From an uncultured Collinsella sp. (GTDB taxonomy: Bacteria; Actinomycetota; Coriobacteriia; Coriobacteriales; Coriobacteriaceae), in the NCBI GenBank assembly GCA_900554495.1, contig USHR01000068.1, positions 1 to 8,783 of the forward strand: a stretch of DNA of 8,783 nucleotides, given 5' to 3'. A model generated the notes under the pieces. The model saw nothing but the letters and a program-made list of their open reading frames with translations, was not told where the DNA came from and did not search any database. Both the position numbers and the translations under genes were made by a program. Position 1 is the first letter of the stretch; the number at the start of each line of letters is the position of its first letter. Positions 1 through 6,467 of the stretch are shown piece by piece.

Positions 1-495
1 AAGGACATGCTCGACATCCGCAAGCGCTTCGAGCCGCGCGCCGAGGAGCTCGCCAGGAAGTACGCGCTGGCCGACTACACCATGTTCATCGGCTCGGGCG
101 CGCTGTGGGGCGAGACCATCCTGTACTCCATGTGCCTGCTCGAGGAGATGCAGTGGAAGCGCATCCGCCACATCACCTCGCACGACTTCTTCCACGGCAC
201 GCTCGAGCTGCTCGAGCCCGGCGTCCCGGTGTTCCTGTTCATGGGAGAGGACGAGTGCCGCGCCCTCGACGAGCGCGTCCGCGCCTTCCTCACCAGCGGC
301 GTGACCGGCGACGAGGACTACGTCATCATCGACACCGCCGAGTACGCGATCCCGGGCCTGGACGACGACTTCCGCGTCATCGTGTCCCCCTGGATCCTGT
401 CCGTGCTGACCACCGACCGCCTCGCGCGCAACTACGAGCTGGTCACCAAGCACAACCTCAAGTACCGCCGCTACTACCACCAGTTCGACTACTAA
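1..495 (+). CDS. SIS-domain sugar isomerase/deglycase, FrlB/FraB-like, 3' part only
   Basis: C-terminal portion of a double-SIS protein of the fructoselysine-6-phosphate deglycase (FrlB/FraB) type, cytosolic enzymes that split phosphorylated sugar-amine conjugates. The frame is open to base 1 (AAG GAC precede the first ATG at 7), so that ATG is probably internal; the family is about 340-350 residues and only about 164 are here. Counting from the ATG at 7, a SIS core with FIGSG is at residues 27-31, followed by LLEEMQW (44-50) and DFFHGTLELLEPGVPVFLF (60-78), which match FrlB's region around FRHGPLEIVEPGVPFLF. Glu47 and His63 have the 16-residue spacing of the catalytic Glu/His pair known for FraB. 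The C-terminus (RRYYHQFDY) resembles FrlB's RRYYGGLVEY. The exact substrate cannot be told from this half. Every Phe codon is TTC and third positions are almost all G/C, unlike the his genes downstream. It is followed by a strong terminator, so it is a separate transcription unit. Confidence 0.8.
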   Translation, partial: KDMLDIRKRFEPRAEELARKYALADYTMFIGSGALWGETILYSMCLLEEMQWKRIRHITSHDFFHGTLELLEPGVPVFLFMGEDECRALDERVRAFLTSGVTGDEDYVIIDTAEYAIPGLDDDFRVIVSPWILSVLTTDRLARNYELVTKHNLKYRRYYHQFDY

Positions 496-546
496 GAGCT
501 GGTCACGGGTCCGATATCTTGGCTGGTTGATATCTCGACCCTGCAC

Positions 547-579
547 AAGGGCGTCCGCAATTGCGCGGGCGCCCTTTTT
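547..579 (+). terminator. Rho-independent terminator after the SIS gene
   Basis: A 10-bp stem, GGGCGTCCGC (549-558) pairing with GCGGGCGCCC (565-574) with one G-U pair, has a six-base loop AATTGC and is followed directly by five T (575-579). AA at 547-548 can extend the stem into the T run. It lies 51 bases after the SIS stop codon and separates that gene from the his operon. Confidence 0.92.
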
Positions 580-673
580 GCGTTGTGACAAGAGACTGCT
601 GCTAACCGCTTGCCCTATGTTTCCAAATGAATACGGTGTGAGCCGAGGAGGACGATTCTCCCCGCAAACACTC

Positions 674-687
674 TAGTATGCTAAAGT
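674..687 (+). promoter_or_regulatory. hisZG: Candidate promoter -10 region for the his operon
   Basis: The A+T-richer stretch TAGTATGCTAAAGT contains possible -10 hexamers (TAGTAT at 674-679, and TAAAGT at 682-687 with an extended TG at 679-680). No convincing -35 box sits 16-18 bases upstream (around 651-659). It lies 70-85 bases before the hisZG start, downstream of the previous terminator, so some promoter must be in this area. The exact assignment is weak. Confidence 0.3.
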
Positions 688-690
688 ACC

Positions 691-722
691 CAGAAGACCG
701 GCGGAGCTATGCCGGTCTTCTG
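691..722 (+). promoter_or_regulatory. Perfect 12-bp hairpin in the his leader
   Basis: CAGAAGACCGGC (691-702) is exactly complementary to GCCGGTCTTCTG (711-722), with an eight-base loop GGAGCTAT (703-710). The following bases, CTCTATAT, are only partly T-rich, so this is a poor intrinsic terminator by itself. It could be a 5' mRNA stability element, a weak attenuator or a protein site. I see no T-box consensus (no AGGGTGG-type element) and no His-rich leader peptide in 580-757, so the usual histidine attenuation mechanisms are not supported. The stem is certain; its role is inference. Confidence 0.6.
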
Positions 723-743
723 CTCTATATGAAACACAGCATG

Positions 744-749
744 AGGAGG
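744..749 (+). promoter_or_regulatory. hisZG: Ribosome binding site of hisZG
   Basis: AGGAGG is eight bases before the ATG at 758 and fixes that start. It lies inside a small inverted repeat (ATGAG 741-745 with CTCAT 750-754), so the site could be partly paired in the mRNA. Confidence 0.8.
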
Positions 750-757
750 CTCATCAG

Positions 758-2473
758 ATGACGGCCACACCGTGGGGATTCCGGGACATATTGCCCGAGG
801 AGGCTCAGGCGCGCGAGGAGATCGCATGTACGGTGAAGGGCTGCTTTAGGGAGCATCATTACCTTCCGGTCGAGACGCCGCTGCTCGAGGACAAGGGTTC
901 GCTTGAGGAGGGCGGCCGCATTGCGGACACGCCGTTTAAGCTCTTTGATGATGACGGTCGCCTGCTGGTGGTCCGTCCCGACAACACCCTGCCGATCGTG
1001 CGCCTGGTTTCGACCCGCATGTGCGCGGCCGACCTGCCCCTGCGCCTTCGCTACGAGGCGCCGGTGGTTCGCGAGTGTCAACGCAATGCCGGCGGATCGC
1101 GTCAGTTTACGCAGCTGGGCTTTGAGCTTATCGGTGCGGGAGATACCGCGGGCGATGTTGAGATTGTCTCGCTCGTGGCCGAGGCCGTGCGCGAGCTGGC
1201 ACTTACCGATGCGCGCATTATCGCAGGTAGCGTGCGTCCTTTTAAGGAATTGCTCGCGGCATGCGAGAATCGCCAGCTGGCTGCCGAGGCCTTGCGCTGT
1301 GTGCACGCCAACGACTTTGTGGGCCTCGATGCCCGCGTGGCTGCAAGCGCCGAGTCCGATGCCGTCAAGGCCGCCATTAGCGAGCTACCGCGTCTGCACG
1401 GTGGTGCCGAGGTGCTCGACCGCGTGGACGCGCTGCTGGAGGCCGCCGGTATCGCCGCGCCGCTGACGCGCGAACTCCGTGCCCTGGTCGAGGGCCTGGC
1501 TCCCGAGGACGCCCAGGTACTGTCGTTCGACTTCTCCATCATGAACTCTTTCGATTACTACACGGGCCTGGTCTTTAAGGCCTATGCCGGCGGCCTGCCC
1601 GATCCGGTCGGTTCGGGCGGACGCTACGACTCCATCTTTACCGGTGCATTTGGCGATGGCATCGAGGTGCCGGCGGCGGGCTTCGCCTTTTCGCTCGAGC
1701 GTCTGGAGGCCGCGCGCACCTCGGCCGAGGATGTCGCTTTCGACGGCGATCACGCCGCGGGCCGTGGCGCCGAGGGCCCGCTGCGCATCGCCGTGCCCAA
1801 GGGCTCGCTTAAGGCCGACACGCTCGACGTGCTCGAGGCCGCGGGTCTGGACGTCTCTGAGCTGCGCGACCCCGGCCGTCACCTGATTGTGCGCGGTCGC
1901 GACACGCGTGCCGGCGAGGGCACGGTCGGCGATATCGAGTTTGTCATCGTGCGCCCCAGCGACGCTCCCGCTTTTGTGGGCTGTGGTGGTGCCGACTGCG
2001 GCATCTGCGGTTGGGATTCGCTTATCGAGGCAGACCTCAACCTGCTGCAGCTGGTCGATCTGGGCTACGGCCTGTGTACGTTTATTGAGGCGGAGCCCGC
2101 GTGGCGCGCCGGCCAGGCCGAGTGCAACTATGCCCGCCGCGGTTCGCTTCGCGTGGCAACCAAGTATCCGCGCATCGCGAGTGCCTGGTATGCCGAGCGC
2201 GGCGTGAACGCCGACATCGTTTCGCTGCACGGCAACATCGAACTGGGCCCCATCGTCGGCATGACCGATCGTATCGTGGATATTACCGCCACGGGTGCCA
2301 CGCTGCGCGACAACGACCTGGTCATCACTGGCCGCATCATGGACTGCACGGCCCGCTTCTTCGTCAACCCGGGTGCCGCTCGCTTGGATCCGCGCGTGCG
2401 CAATCTGGCAGATCGCTTGGCGGCGGCCGTGAAGGACAAGCATTTTGAGCCCGTCGCGGGCTCGGCACAATAG
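758..2473 (+). CDS. hisZG: Fused ATP phosphoribosyltransferase, HisZ regulatory domain plus short-form HisG catalytic domain
   Basis: First enzyme of histidine synthesis: joins ATP and PRPP to give N1-(5-phosphoribosyl)-ATP. The 571-residue protein has two parts. Residues 1-319 are HisZ, a non-charging paralogue of histidyl-tRNA synthetase: an N-terminal TPWGFRDILPEEA, a motif-2 region at 98-126 (RYEAPVVRE, then GGSRQFTQLGFELIG), DYYTGLVF near 266-273 and GSGGRYD at 285-291. Residues 320-341 form a charged, Gly/Ala-rich linker. Residues 342-571 are short-form HisG: LRIAVPKGSLK at 342-352, RVATKYP at 465-471, and the PRPP loop DITATGATLRDNDL at 508-521. Short-form HisG needs HisZ for activity, and in most bacteria the two are separate genes. 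The frame is continuous and I see no ribosome site or good start codon at the junction, so this looks like a true fusion. An odd point is a CX4CX2C cluster at Cys409, Cys414 and Cys417. Feedback inhibition by histidine through the HisZ part is expected from the family. Confidence 0.93.
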   Translation: MTATPWGFRDILPEEAQAREEIACTVKGCFREHHYLPVETPLLEDKGSLEEGGRIADTPFKLFDDDGRLLVVRPDNTLPIVRLVSTRMCAADLPLRLRYEAPVVRECQRNAGGSRQFTQLGFELIGAGDTAGDVEIVSLVAEAVRELALTDARIIAGSVRPFKELLAACENRQLAAEALRCVHANDFVGLDARVAASAESDAVKAAISELPRLHGGAEVLDRVDALLEAAGIAAPLTRELRALVEGLAPEDAQVLSFDFSIMNSFDYYTGLVFKAYAGGLPDPVGSGGRYDSIFTGAFGDGIEVPAAGFAFSLERLEAARTSAEDVAFDGDHAAGRGAEGPLRIAVPKGSLKADTLDVLEAAGLDVSELRDPGRHLIVRGRDTRAGEGTVGDIEFVIVRPSDAPAFVGCGGADCGICGWDSLIEADLNLLQLVDLGYGLCTFIEAEPAWRAGQAECNYARRGSLRVATKYPRIASAWYAERGVNADIVSLHGNIELGPIVGMTDRIVDITATGATLRDNDLVITGRIMDCTARFFVNPGAARLDPRVRNLADRLAAAVKDKHFEPVAGSAQ

Positions 2474-2509
2474 CGCGAGCGCGCACGGGCGCCCCAACGT
2501 ACGGGCTGC

Positions 2510-2545
2510 GGGCCGATTGGCGCCGCCGCCCGGCCTCTCGTTTTT
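2510..2545 (+). terminator. Possible intra-operon terminator or attenuator between hisZG and hisD
   Basis: GGCCG (2511-2515) pairs with CGGCC (2531-2535), and inside it GGCG (2519-2522) pairs with CGCC (2527-2530) around a four-base loop; ATT (2516-2518) is a bulge. Nine bases later comes a run of five T (2541-2545 follows TCTCG). The five-base gap between stem and T run weakens it as a terminator, so partial termination or an RNA-processing or stability role is equally possible. Confidence 0.4.
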
Positions 2546-2578
2546 CGAACACAACCTCGACCGATAGGGGATACCGAT

Positions 2579-4015
2579 ATGAAGACCATCAAGCTTGCTC
2601 CCGGTGAGCGCCTCGTTACCAACCAGCTCAACCGCAAGGGTGTGCTGCCGCAAAACATCGTCGACGCCGCCCGCGATATCGTGGCCAACGTGCGTGCCAA
2701 CGGCGATGCCGCGGTGCGCGATTACTGTCAGCGTTTTGACGGTGTCGAGCTGCAGAGCTTCCGCTTGCCGCAAGAGCAGATCGATGCCGCGCTCGAAGGT
2801 CTTGATCCGGCCTTTGTCGCCGCGCTCGAGAAGGCCGCGCGCCAGATTCGCGAGTTCCACCAGCGCGAGGTCGAGCAGAGCTGGTTTACCACGCGTGCGG
2901 ACGGCACGATGCTCGGCGTTAAGGTGACCCCGCTCGCGGCGGCCGGCATCTATGTACCGGGCGGCCGCGCGCAATATCCCTCCACCGTGCTCATGAACGC
3001 CATTCCCGCCAAGGTTGCCGGCGTCAAGCGCGTGGTTATGGTGACGCCGCCGCAAAAGGACGGCCTGATCAGCCCCTACACGCTCGCCGCGGCAAAGCTC
3101 GGCGGCGTGGACGAAATCTATATGGTGGGCGGCGCTCAGGCCGTGGCCGCGCTGGCGTACGGTACCGAGACCATTCCGCGTGTCGACAAGATCACCGGTC
3201 CGGGTAACGCTTTTGTTGCCGCTGCCAAGCAGATTGTCTCGGGCGACGTGGGAATCGACATGGTCGCCGGCCCGTCCGAGGTCTGCGTGCTGGCCGATGC
3301 CACGGCCAAGCCTATGGTGGTCGCGGCAGACCTGATGGCTCAGGCCGAGCACGATCCACTGGCAGCCTGCTATCTGGTGACTTGCGACGAGCAGTTTGCG
3401 CGCGAGGTCGAGGCCGGCATCGACATCCTGGTGGCGCAGTCGCCGCGTGCCGAGATCACGCGCGCCTCGCTCGACAACGAGGGCACCATCGTGGTGGCCG
3501 CCGACATGGCTGCCGCCGTCGAGGCGGTGAACACCGTGGCGCCCGAGCACCTTGAGCTGCACTGCAAGGACGCAATGGGCCTGCTTGGCGGCATCCGCAA
3601 CGCCGGCGCCATCTTTGTGGGCGCTTGGAGCTCCGAGCCGCTTGGCGATTATGTTGCCGGCCCCAACCACACGCTGCCGACCGGCGGCACGGCCATGTTC
3701 TCCAACCCGCTTTCGGTCGAAGAGTTCGTCAAGCGCTCGAGTGTCATTTGCTATACACCCGAGGGCCTGCTCTCCGACGCTCCCGCTACGCAGCGTCTGG
3801 CCGAGGCCGAGGGCCTGTGGGCACACGCGCTCTCTGCCGCTCTGCGTCGCCGTGTGCTGGAGCAGGGCGAGGATGCCGTGAGTGCCGAGTCGCTGGCTGC
3901 GGCCGACCTGACCAAGGTCGCCTGGCCGGGCGACGCCGTGGCGACGGTCGCCGAGGGTGTGGACCTGGCGGCTGCGGGCGCGGATGGCGCTGGCGCGACC
4001 GGCGAGGAGGCCTAA
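2579..4015 (+). CDS. hisD: Histidinol dehydrogenase
   Basis: Catalyses the last two steps, NAD-dependent oxidation of L-histidinol to L-histidine through the aldehyde. The 478-residue protein carries the family motifs GIYVPGGRAQYPSTVLM, KITGPGN and AGPSEV. Residues matching the zinc ligands of E. coli HisD are Gln255 and His258 (AQAEHDP), Asp357 (LGDYVAGPNHTLPT) and His416 (GLWAHA). The general acid/base pair is Glu323-His324 (PEHLE). The start is the ATG at 2579, eight bases after AGGGG (2566-2570). The gene lies 105 bases after hisZG, and its stop is one base before the hisC start. The catalytic fold should end near residue 429; the remaining 50 or so residues are an Ala/Gly/Asp-rich tail that typical HisD proteins (about 430 residues) do not have. 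Confidence 0.97.
   Translation: MKTIKLAPGERLVTNQLNRKGVLPQNIVDAARDIVANVRANGDAAVRDYCQRFDGVELQSFRLPQEQIDAALEGLDPAFVAALEKAARQIREFHQREVEQSWFTTRADGTMLGVKVTPLAAAGIYVPGGRAQYPSTVLMNAIPAKVAGVKRVVMVTPPQKDGLISPYTLAAAKLGGVDEIYMVGGAQAVAALAYGTETIPRVDKITGPGNAFVAAAKQIVSGDVGIDMVAGPSEVCVLADATAKPMVVAADLMAQAEHDPLAACYLVTCDEQFAREVEAGIDILVAQSPRAEITRASLDNEGTIVVAADMAAAVEAVNTVAPEHLELHCKDAMGLLGGIRNAGAIFVGAWSSEPLGDYVAGPNHTLPTGGTAMFSNPLSVEEFVKRSSVICYTPEGLLSDAPATQRLAEAEGLWAHALSAALRRRVLEQGEDAVSAESLAAADLTKVAWPGDAVATVAEGVDLAAAGADGAGATGEEA
4004..4010 (+). promoter_or_regulatory. hisC: Ribosome binding site that fixes the hisC start
   Basis: GAGGAGG is six bases before the ATG at 4017 and lies within the last codons of hisD. 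The same frame is open further upstream, but an earlier start would overlap hisD by about 60 bases with no better ribosome site and would add an N-terminus unlike the family. Confidence 0.75.
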
Positions 4016-4016
4016 C

Positions 4017-5132
4017 ATGGCCGAGCTGACGCCTCGCATGAAGGAGCTCGTCCAGCCCTACTTGGCCGGCATCGAGCCCTATGACCCCAACTTTACGCCC
4101 ACGCGCATCAACCTTTCGGCCAACGAGAACACCTATCCCGTGCCGGCTGGCGTGCGCGAGGCGATTGACGCGGCGCTCGCCGCTACGCCGCTCAACCGCT
4201 ATCCCGACCCCATGTCCAACGACCTGCGCGATGAGCTTGCTGCCTGGCATGGCGTGGCGCGTGAGAACATCTGCGTGGGAAACGGCGGCGACGAGCTGCT
4301 CTATAACTACCTGCTGGCGTTTGGCGGCGCGGGACGGACCCTGCTCAACTGCCCGCCGTGCTTTAGTGAGTATGCGTTCTTTGCATCGCTCTGTCAGACC
4401 GAGGTGCGCGACGTGTGGCGCGACCCGGCGAGCTTTGAGCTCGACCAGGCAGCCGTGCTTGCCGCGGCGCCGGAGTGCAGCCTGGCCATCGTGACTTCGC
4501 CCAACAACCCCACGGGCGACGTGGCACCGCTCGACTTTGTCGCGGCCCTGTGCGATGCGTGCCCCGGCATGGTCATGGTCGACGAGGCCTACGTTGAGTT
4601 TGCGGACGATTCGTTTGGCGCGGCTACCACGGCGCAGGGGCTTATCGCCGAGCATCCCAACCTGGTGATTCTGCATACGCTGTCCAAGGCGTTTGGCGCC
4701 GCCGGCACGCGTCTGGGCTACGTGATCGCGGCTCCCGAGGTCATCGACGTGTTCGCGGCGATTCGCCAGATCTATTCGGTCAACGTGCTGAGCCAGGCGG
4801 CAGCACTTGCCTGCGTGCGTGCCCGTGATGCCTATGCACCCGTGGTGGCGCAGGTCGCATCCGAGCGCGAGCGCGAGCTGTGCGCCCTGCGCGCGATGGC
4901 TGCCGAGGGCCTGCCCGTGGAGGCATGGCCGAGCGCGGCGAACTTTGTGCTCGTACGCACGCCGCATGCTACGCGCGTACGCGAGCGTCTACGCGACGAG
5001 TATTCGATTTTGGTGCGCGACTTTAGCTATGCGCCGGGGCTCGCGGACTGTCTGCGCATTACCGTGGGCACGCCGCGGGAAAACGACGAGGTGCTGGCTG
5101 CGTTTGCCGCGCTGGTGAAGGAGGAGATGTAG
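4017..5132 (+). CDS. hisC: Histidinol-phosphate aminotransferase
   Basis: PLP-dependent enzyme that transfers an amino group from glutamate to imidazole-acetol phosphate, giving histidinol phosphate. The 371 residues form a class I/II (fold type I) aminotransferase. The N-terminal INLSANENTYPVP and LNRYPDP are HisC signatures. SPNNPTG is at 161-167, the PLP-ring Asp and Tyr are in VDEAYVEF (Asp189, Tyr192), the Schiff-base lysine is Lys224 in LSKAFGAAGTRLGY, and the substrate-carboxylate Arg is Arg347 in LRITVGTPREND. The start at 4017 is one base after the hisD stop, with a strong ribosome site. The stop codon directly abuts the hisB start, so hisD-hisC-hisB are probably translationally coupled. 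HisC enzymes can also act on aromatic amino acids, but the operon setting makes histidine its main pathway. Confidence 0.96.
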   Translation: MAELTPRMKELVQPYLAGIEPYDPNFTPTRINLSANENTYPVPAGVREAIDAALAATPLNRYPDPMSNDLRDELAAWHGVARENICVGNGGDELLYNYLLAFGGAGRTLLNCPPCFSEYAFFASLCQTEVRDVWRDPASFELDQAAVLAAAPECSLAIVTSPNNPTGDVAPLDFVAALCDACPGMVMVDEAYVEFADDSFGAATTAQGLIAEHPNLVILHTLSKAFGAAGTRLGYVIAAPEVIDVFAAIRQIYSVNVLSQAAALACVRARDAYAPVVAQVASERERELCALRAMAAEGLPVEAWPSAANFVLVRTPHATRVRERLRDEYSILVRDFSYAPGLADCLRITVGTPRENDEVLAAFAALVKEEM

Positions 5133-5720
5133 ATGGACCGCTATGCCGAGGTGACCCGCAAGACGGGGGAGACCGACATTATCGTCAAACTCGACCTGGA
5201 TGGAACCGGTATGTGCGATATCTCGACCGGCGTGCCGTTTTTCGACCACATGCTCAACGCCTTTGGTCGCCATGGCCTGTTCGATTTGACGGTACATGCG
5301 GTAGGCGACGTTGAGGTCGACGCGCATCACACCGTCGAGGACACGGGCATTGTGTTGGGCGAGGCGTTTTGCCAAGCGCTGGGCGACAAGGCGGGTATTA
5401 CGCGCTTTGCCGACGCGGCGATCGCCATGGACGAGACGCTCGTGATGGCCGCCGTGGACATTTCGGGTCGCGGCCAGGCCTACTGCGAGCTGCCCGTGCC
5501 GACCGAGCGCGTGGGCAGCTTCGATACCGAGCTGGCCGTTGAGTTCTTCTATGCCTTCGCACGCGATGCCAAGCTCACGCTGCACGTGCGCGAACTGGCG
5601 GGTGGCAACTCGCATCACATTATCGAGGCCGCCTTTAAGGCCGTGGGCCGTACGATGCGCCATGCCTGCGAGCTCGATCCCCGCGTGCAGGGCATCCCCA
5701 GCACCAAGGGCTCGCTGTAA
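5133..5720 (+). CDS. hisB: Imidazoleglycerol-phosphate dehydratase (monofunctional)
   Basis: Mn-dependent dehydration of imidazole glycerol phosphate to imidazole-acetol phosphate. The length of 195 residues is normal for the single-domain enzyme; there is no N-terminal HAD phosphatase domain as in E. coli HisB. Metal-binding motifs are visible: FFDHML (His39), DAHHTVED (His65, His66, Glu69) and GGNSHHIIEAAFKAVGR (His161, His162, Glu165). It ends in the usual PSTKGSL. The ATG directly follows the hisC stop TAG, with AGGAGG at 5119-5124 inside the end of hisC. A short hairpin begins at its own stop codon. Confidence 0.97.
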   Translation: MDRYAEVTRKTGETDIIVKLDLDGTGMCDISTGVPFFDHMLNAFGRHGLFDLTVHAVGDVEVDAHHTVEDTGIVLGEAFCQALGDKAGITRFADAAIAMDETLVMAAVDISGRGQAYCELPVPTERVGSFDTELAVEFFYAFARDAKLTLHVRELAGGNSHHIIEAAFKAVGRTMRHACELDPRVQGIPSTKGSL

Positions 5721-5743
5721 CCTGCCAAAAAGGGACAGGTTTT
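5719..5743 (+). repeat. Short hairpin with T run between hisB and hisH
   Basis: AACCTG (5719-5724) pairs with CAGGTT (5736-5741), and CC (5725-5726) with GG (5733-5734) next to one bulged A. The loop is AAAAAG and four T run from 5740 to 5743. It starts within the hisB stop codon. It could be a weak terminator, a processing site, or a copy of a short dispersed repeat; the sequence alone does not decide. Confidence 0.4.
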
Positions 5744-5754
5744 GAATGGGAAAA

Positions 5755-5760
5755 GGGAGG
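5755..5760 (+). promoter_or_regulatory. hisH: Ribosome binding site that decides the hisH start
   Basis: GGGAGG lies five bases before GTG 5766. A longer in-frame reading from TTG 5742 would put this site inside the gene and add eight residues absent from the family, so the GTG is preferred. Confidence 0.7.
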
Positions 5761-5765
5761 GTCGC

Positions 5766-6467
5766 GTGGGCGAACCGAAGATTGTGGTGGTCGACTACCA
5801 CAAGGGCAACTTGTCGAGCGTTGCGCGCGGGCTTGCGCGCGCCGGTGCCGTCGCCTGCACGTCGGACGATCCGGAGCAGATCCGCCGCGCCGACGGCTTA
5901 GTCATCCCGGGCGTGGGCGCGTTCTATGACGCGATCGCCTTTATGCGCCAGAGTGGCGAGGCGGACGCGGTGCTCGATGCCGTCGTCGCCGGAACTCCGT
6001 TGCTCGGCATCTGCCTGGGCCTTCAGCTGTTTTTTGAGCGCGGCGACGAGGGCGTGCCAGCGGACGAGGGCGCGGTTGCCGGCGGCAACGCCCCCGAGCA
6101 GGATGGCGGTCCATGGGTCGATGGCCTGGGCATCATGCGCGGCTCATGCACGCGTCTGGAGTCGAGCCGCCTGAAGGTGCCGCATGTGGGTTGGGACCAG
6201 GTGCATATGACGCCTGCCGGCGCGGCCGATCCGCTGCTCGCCGGTTTTGCCGAGGGCGCCAATATGTACTTCACCCACAGCTATGCGGTGGCCGACGATG
6301 CCGATGCCGCCGATGTGCTGGCGCGCACGCACTATACGCGGAGCTTCCCGTGCATCGTGCGCCACGGCAACGTGTGGGGCTGCCAGTTCCATCCCGAGAA
6401 ATCCTCCGCGCTGGGTCAGCGCATCCTTAAGAACTTCGTGAGCATCGTCGAGGGGGCCGGCCGATGA
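5766..6467 (+). CDS. hisH: Imidazole glycerol phosphate synthase, glutaminase subunit
   Basis: Class I glutamine amidotransferase that releases ammonia from glutamine and passes it to HisF. With the GTG start at 5766 the protein has 233 residues; starting there gives MGEPKIVVVDYHKGNLSSV, the usual N-terminus. The catalytic triad is Cys83 (GICLG), His209 and Glu211 (QFHPE). The oxyanion region PGVGAF and the C-terminal KSSALGQRILKNF are typical. It is longer than the usual 200-215 residues because of a Gly/Ala/acidic insertion at about residues 97-117, between ERGDEG and VDGLG. The stop overlaps the hisA start in ATGA (6464-6467), which indicates translational coupling. HisH works as a heterodimer with HisF, encoded two genes downstream. 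Confidence 0.94.
   Translation: MGEPKIVVVDYHKGNLSSVARGLARAGAVACTSDDPEQIRRADGLVIPGVGAFYDAIAFMRQSGEADAVLDAVVAGTPLLGICLGLQLFFERGDEGVPADEGAVAGGNAPEQDGGPWVDGLGIMRGSCTRLESSRLKVPHVGWDQVHMTPAGAADPLLAGFAEGANMYFTHSYAVADDADAADVLARTHYTRSFPCIVRHGNVWGCQFHPEKSSALGQRILKNFVSIVEGAGR

Noticed and set aside
105..530. Second plus-strand frame overlapping the SIS gene
   Set aside because: Arg/His/Pro-rich frame-shifted reading of the SIS gene; no motif and no ribosome site.
617..676. 19-codon frame in the leader as a histidine leader peptide
   Set aside because: It contains no His codons and has no ribosome binding site, so it cannot act like the enteric his leader.
580..757. T-box riboswitch in the his leader
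   Set aside because: The leader is short and lacks the conserved AGGGTGG-type antiterminator bulge; only a simple hairpin is seen.
1385..4039. Very long minus-strand open frame (884 codons) opposite hisZG and hisD
   Set aside because: It is antisense to two clear enzymes and its translation (Arg/His/Ala/Gly-rich, no recognisable domain) is what a G+C-rich gene's complement gives. Shadow frame.
3786..4967. Minus-strand 393-codon frame opposite hisC
   Set aside because: Arg/Pro-rich low-complexity translation, antisense to a well-supported aminotransferase.
5742..5765. Longer hisH starting at TTG 5742
   Set aside because: It would start inside the hisB-hisH hairpin tail and bury the GGGAGG ribosome site; GTG 5766 fits the family N-terminus.
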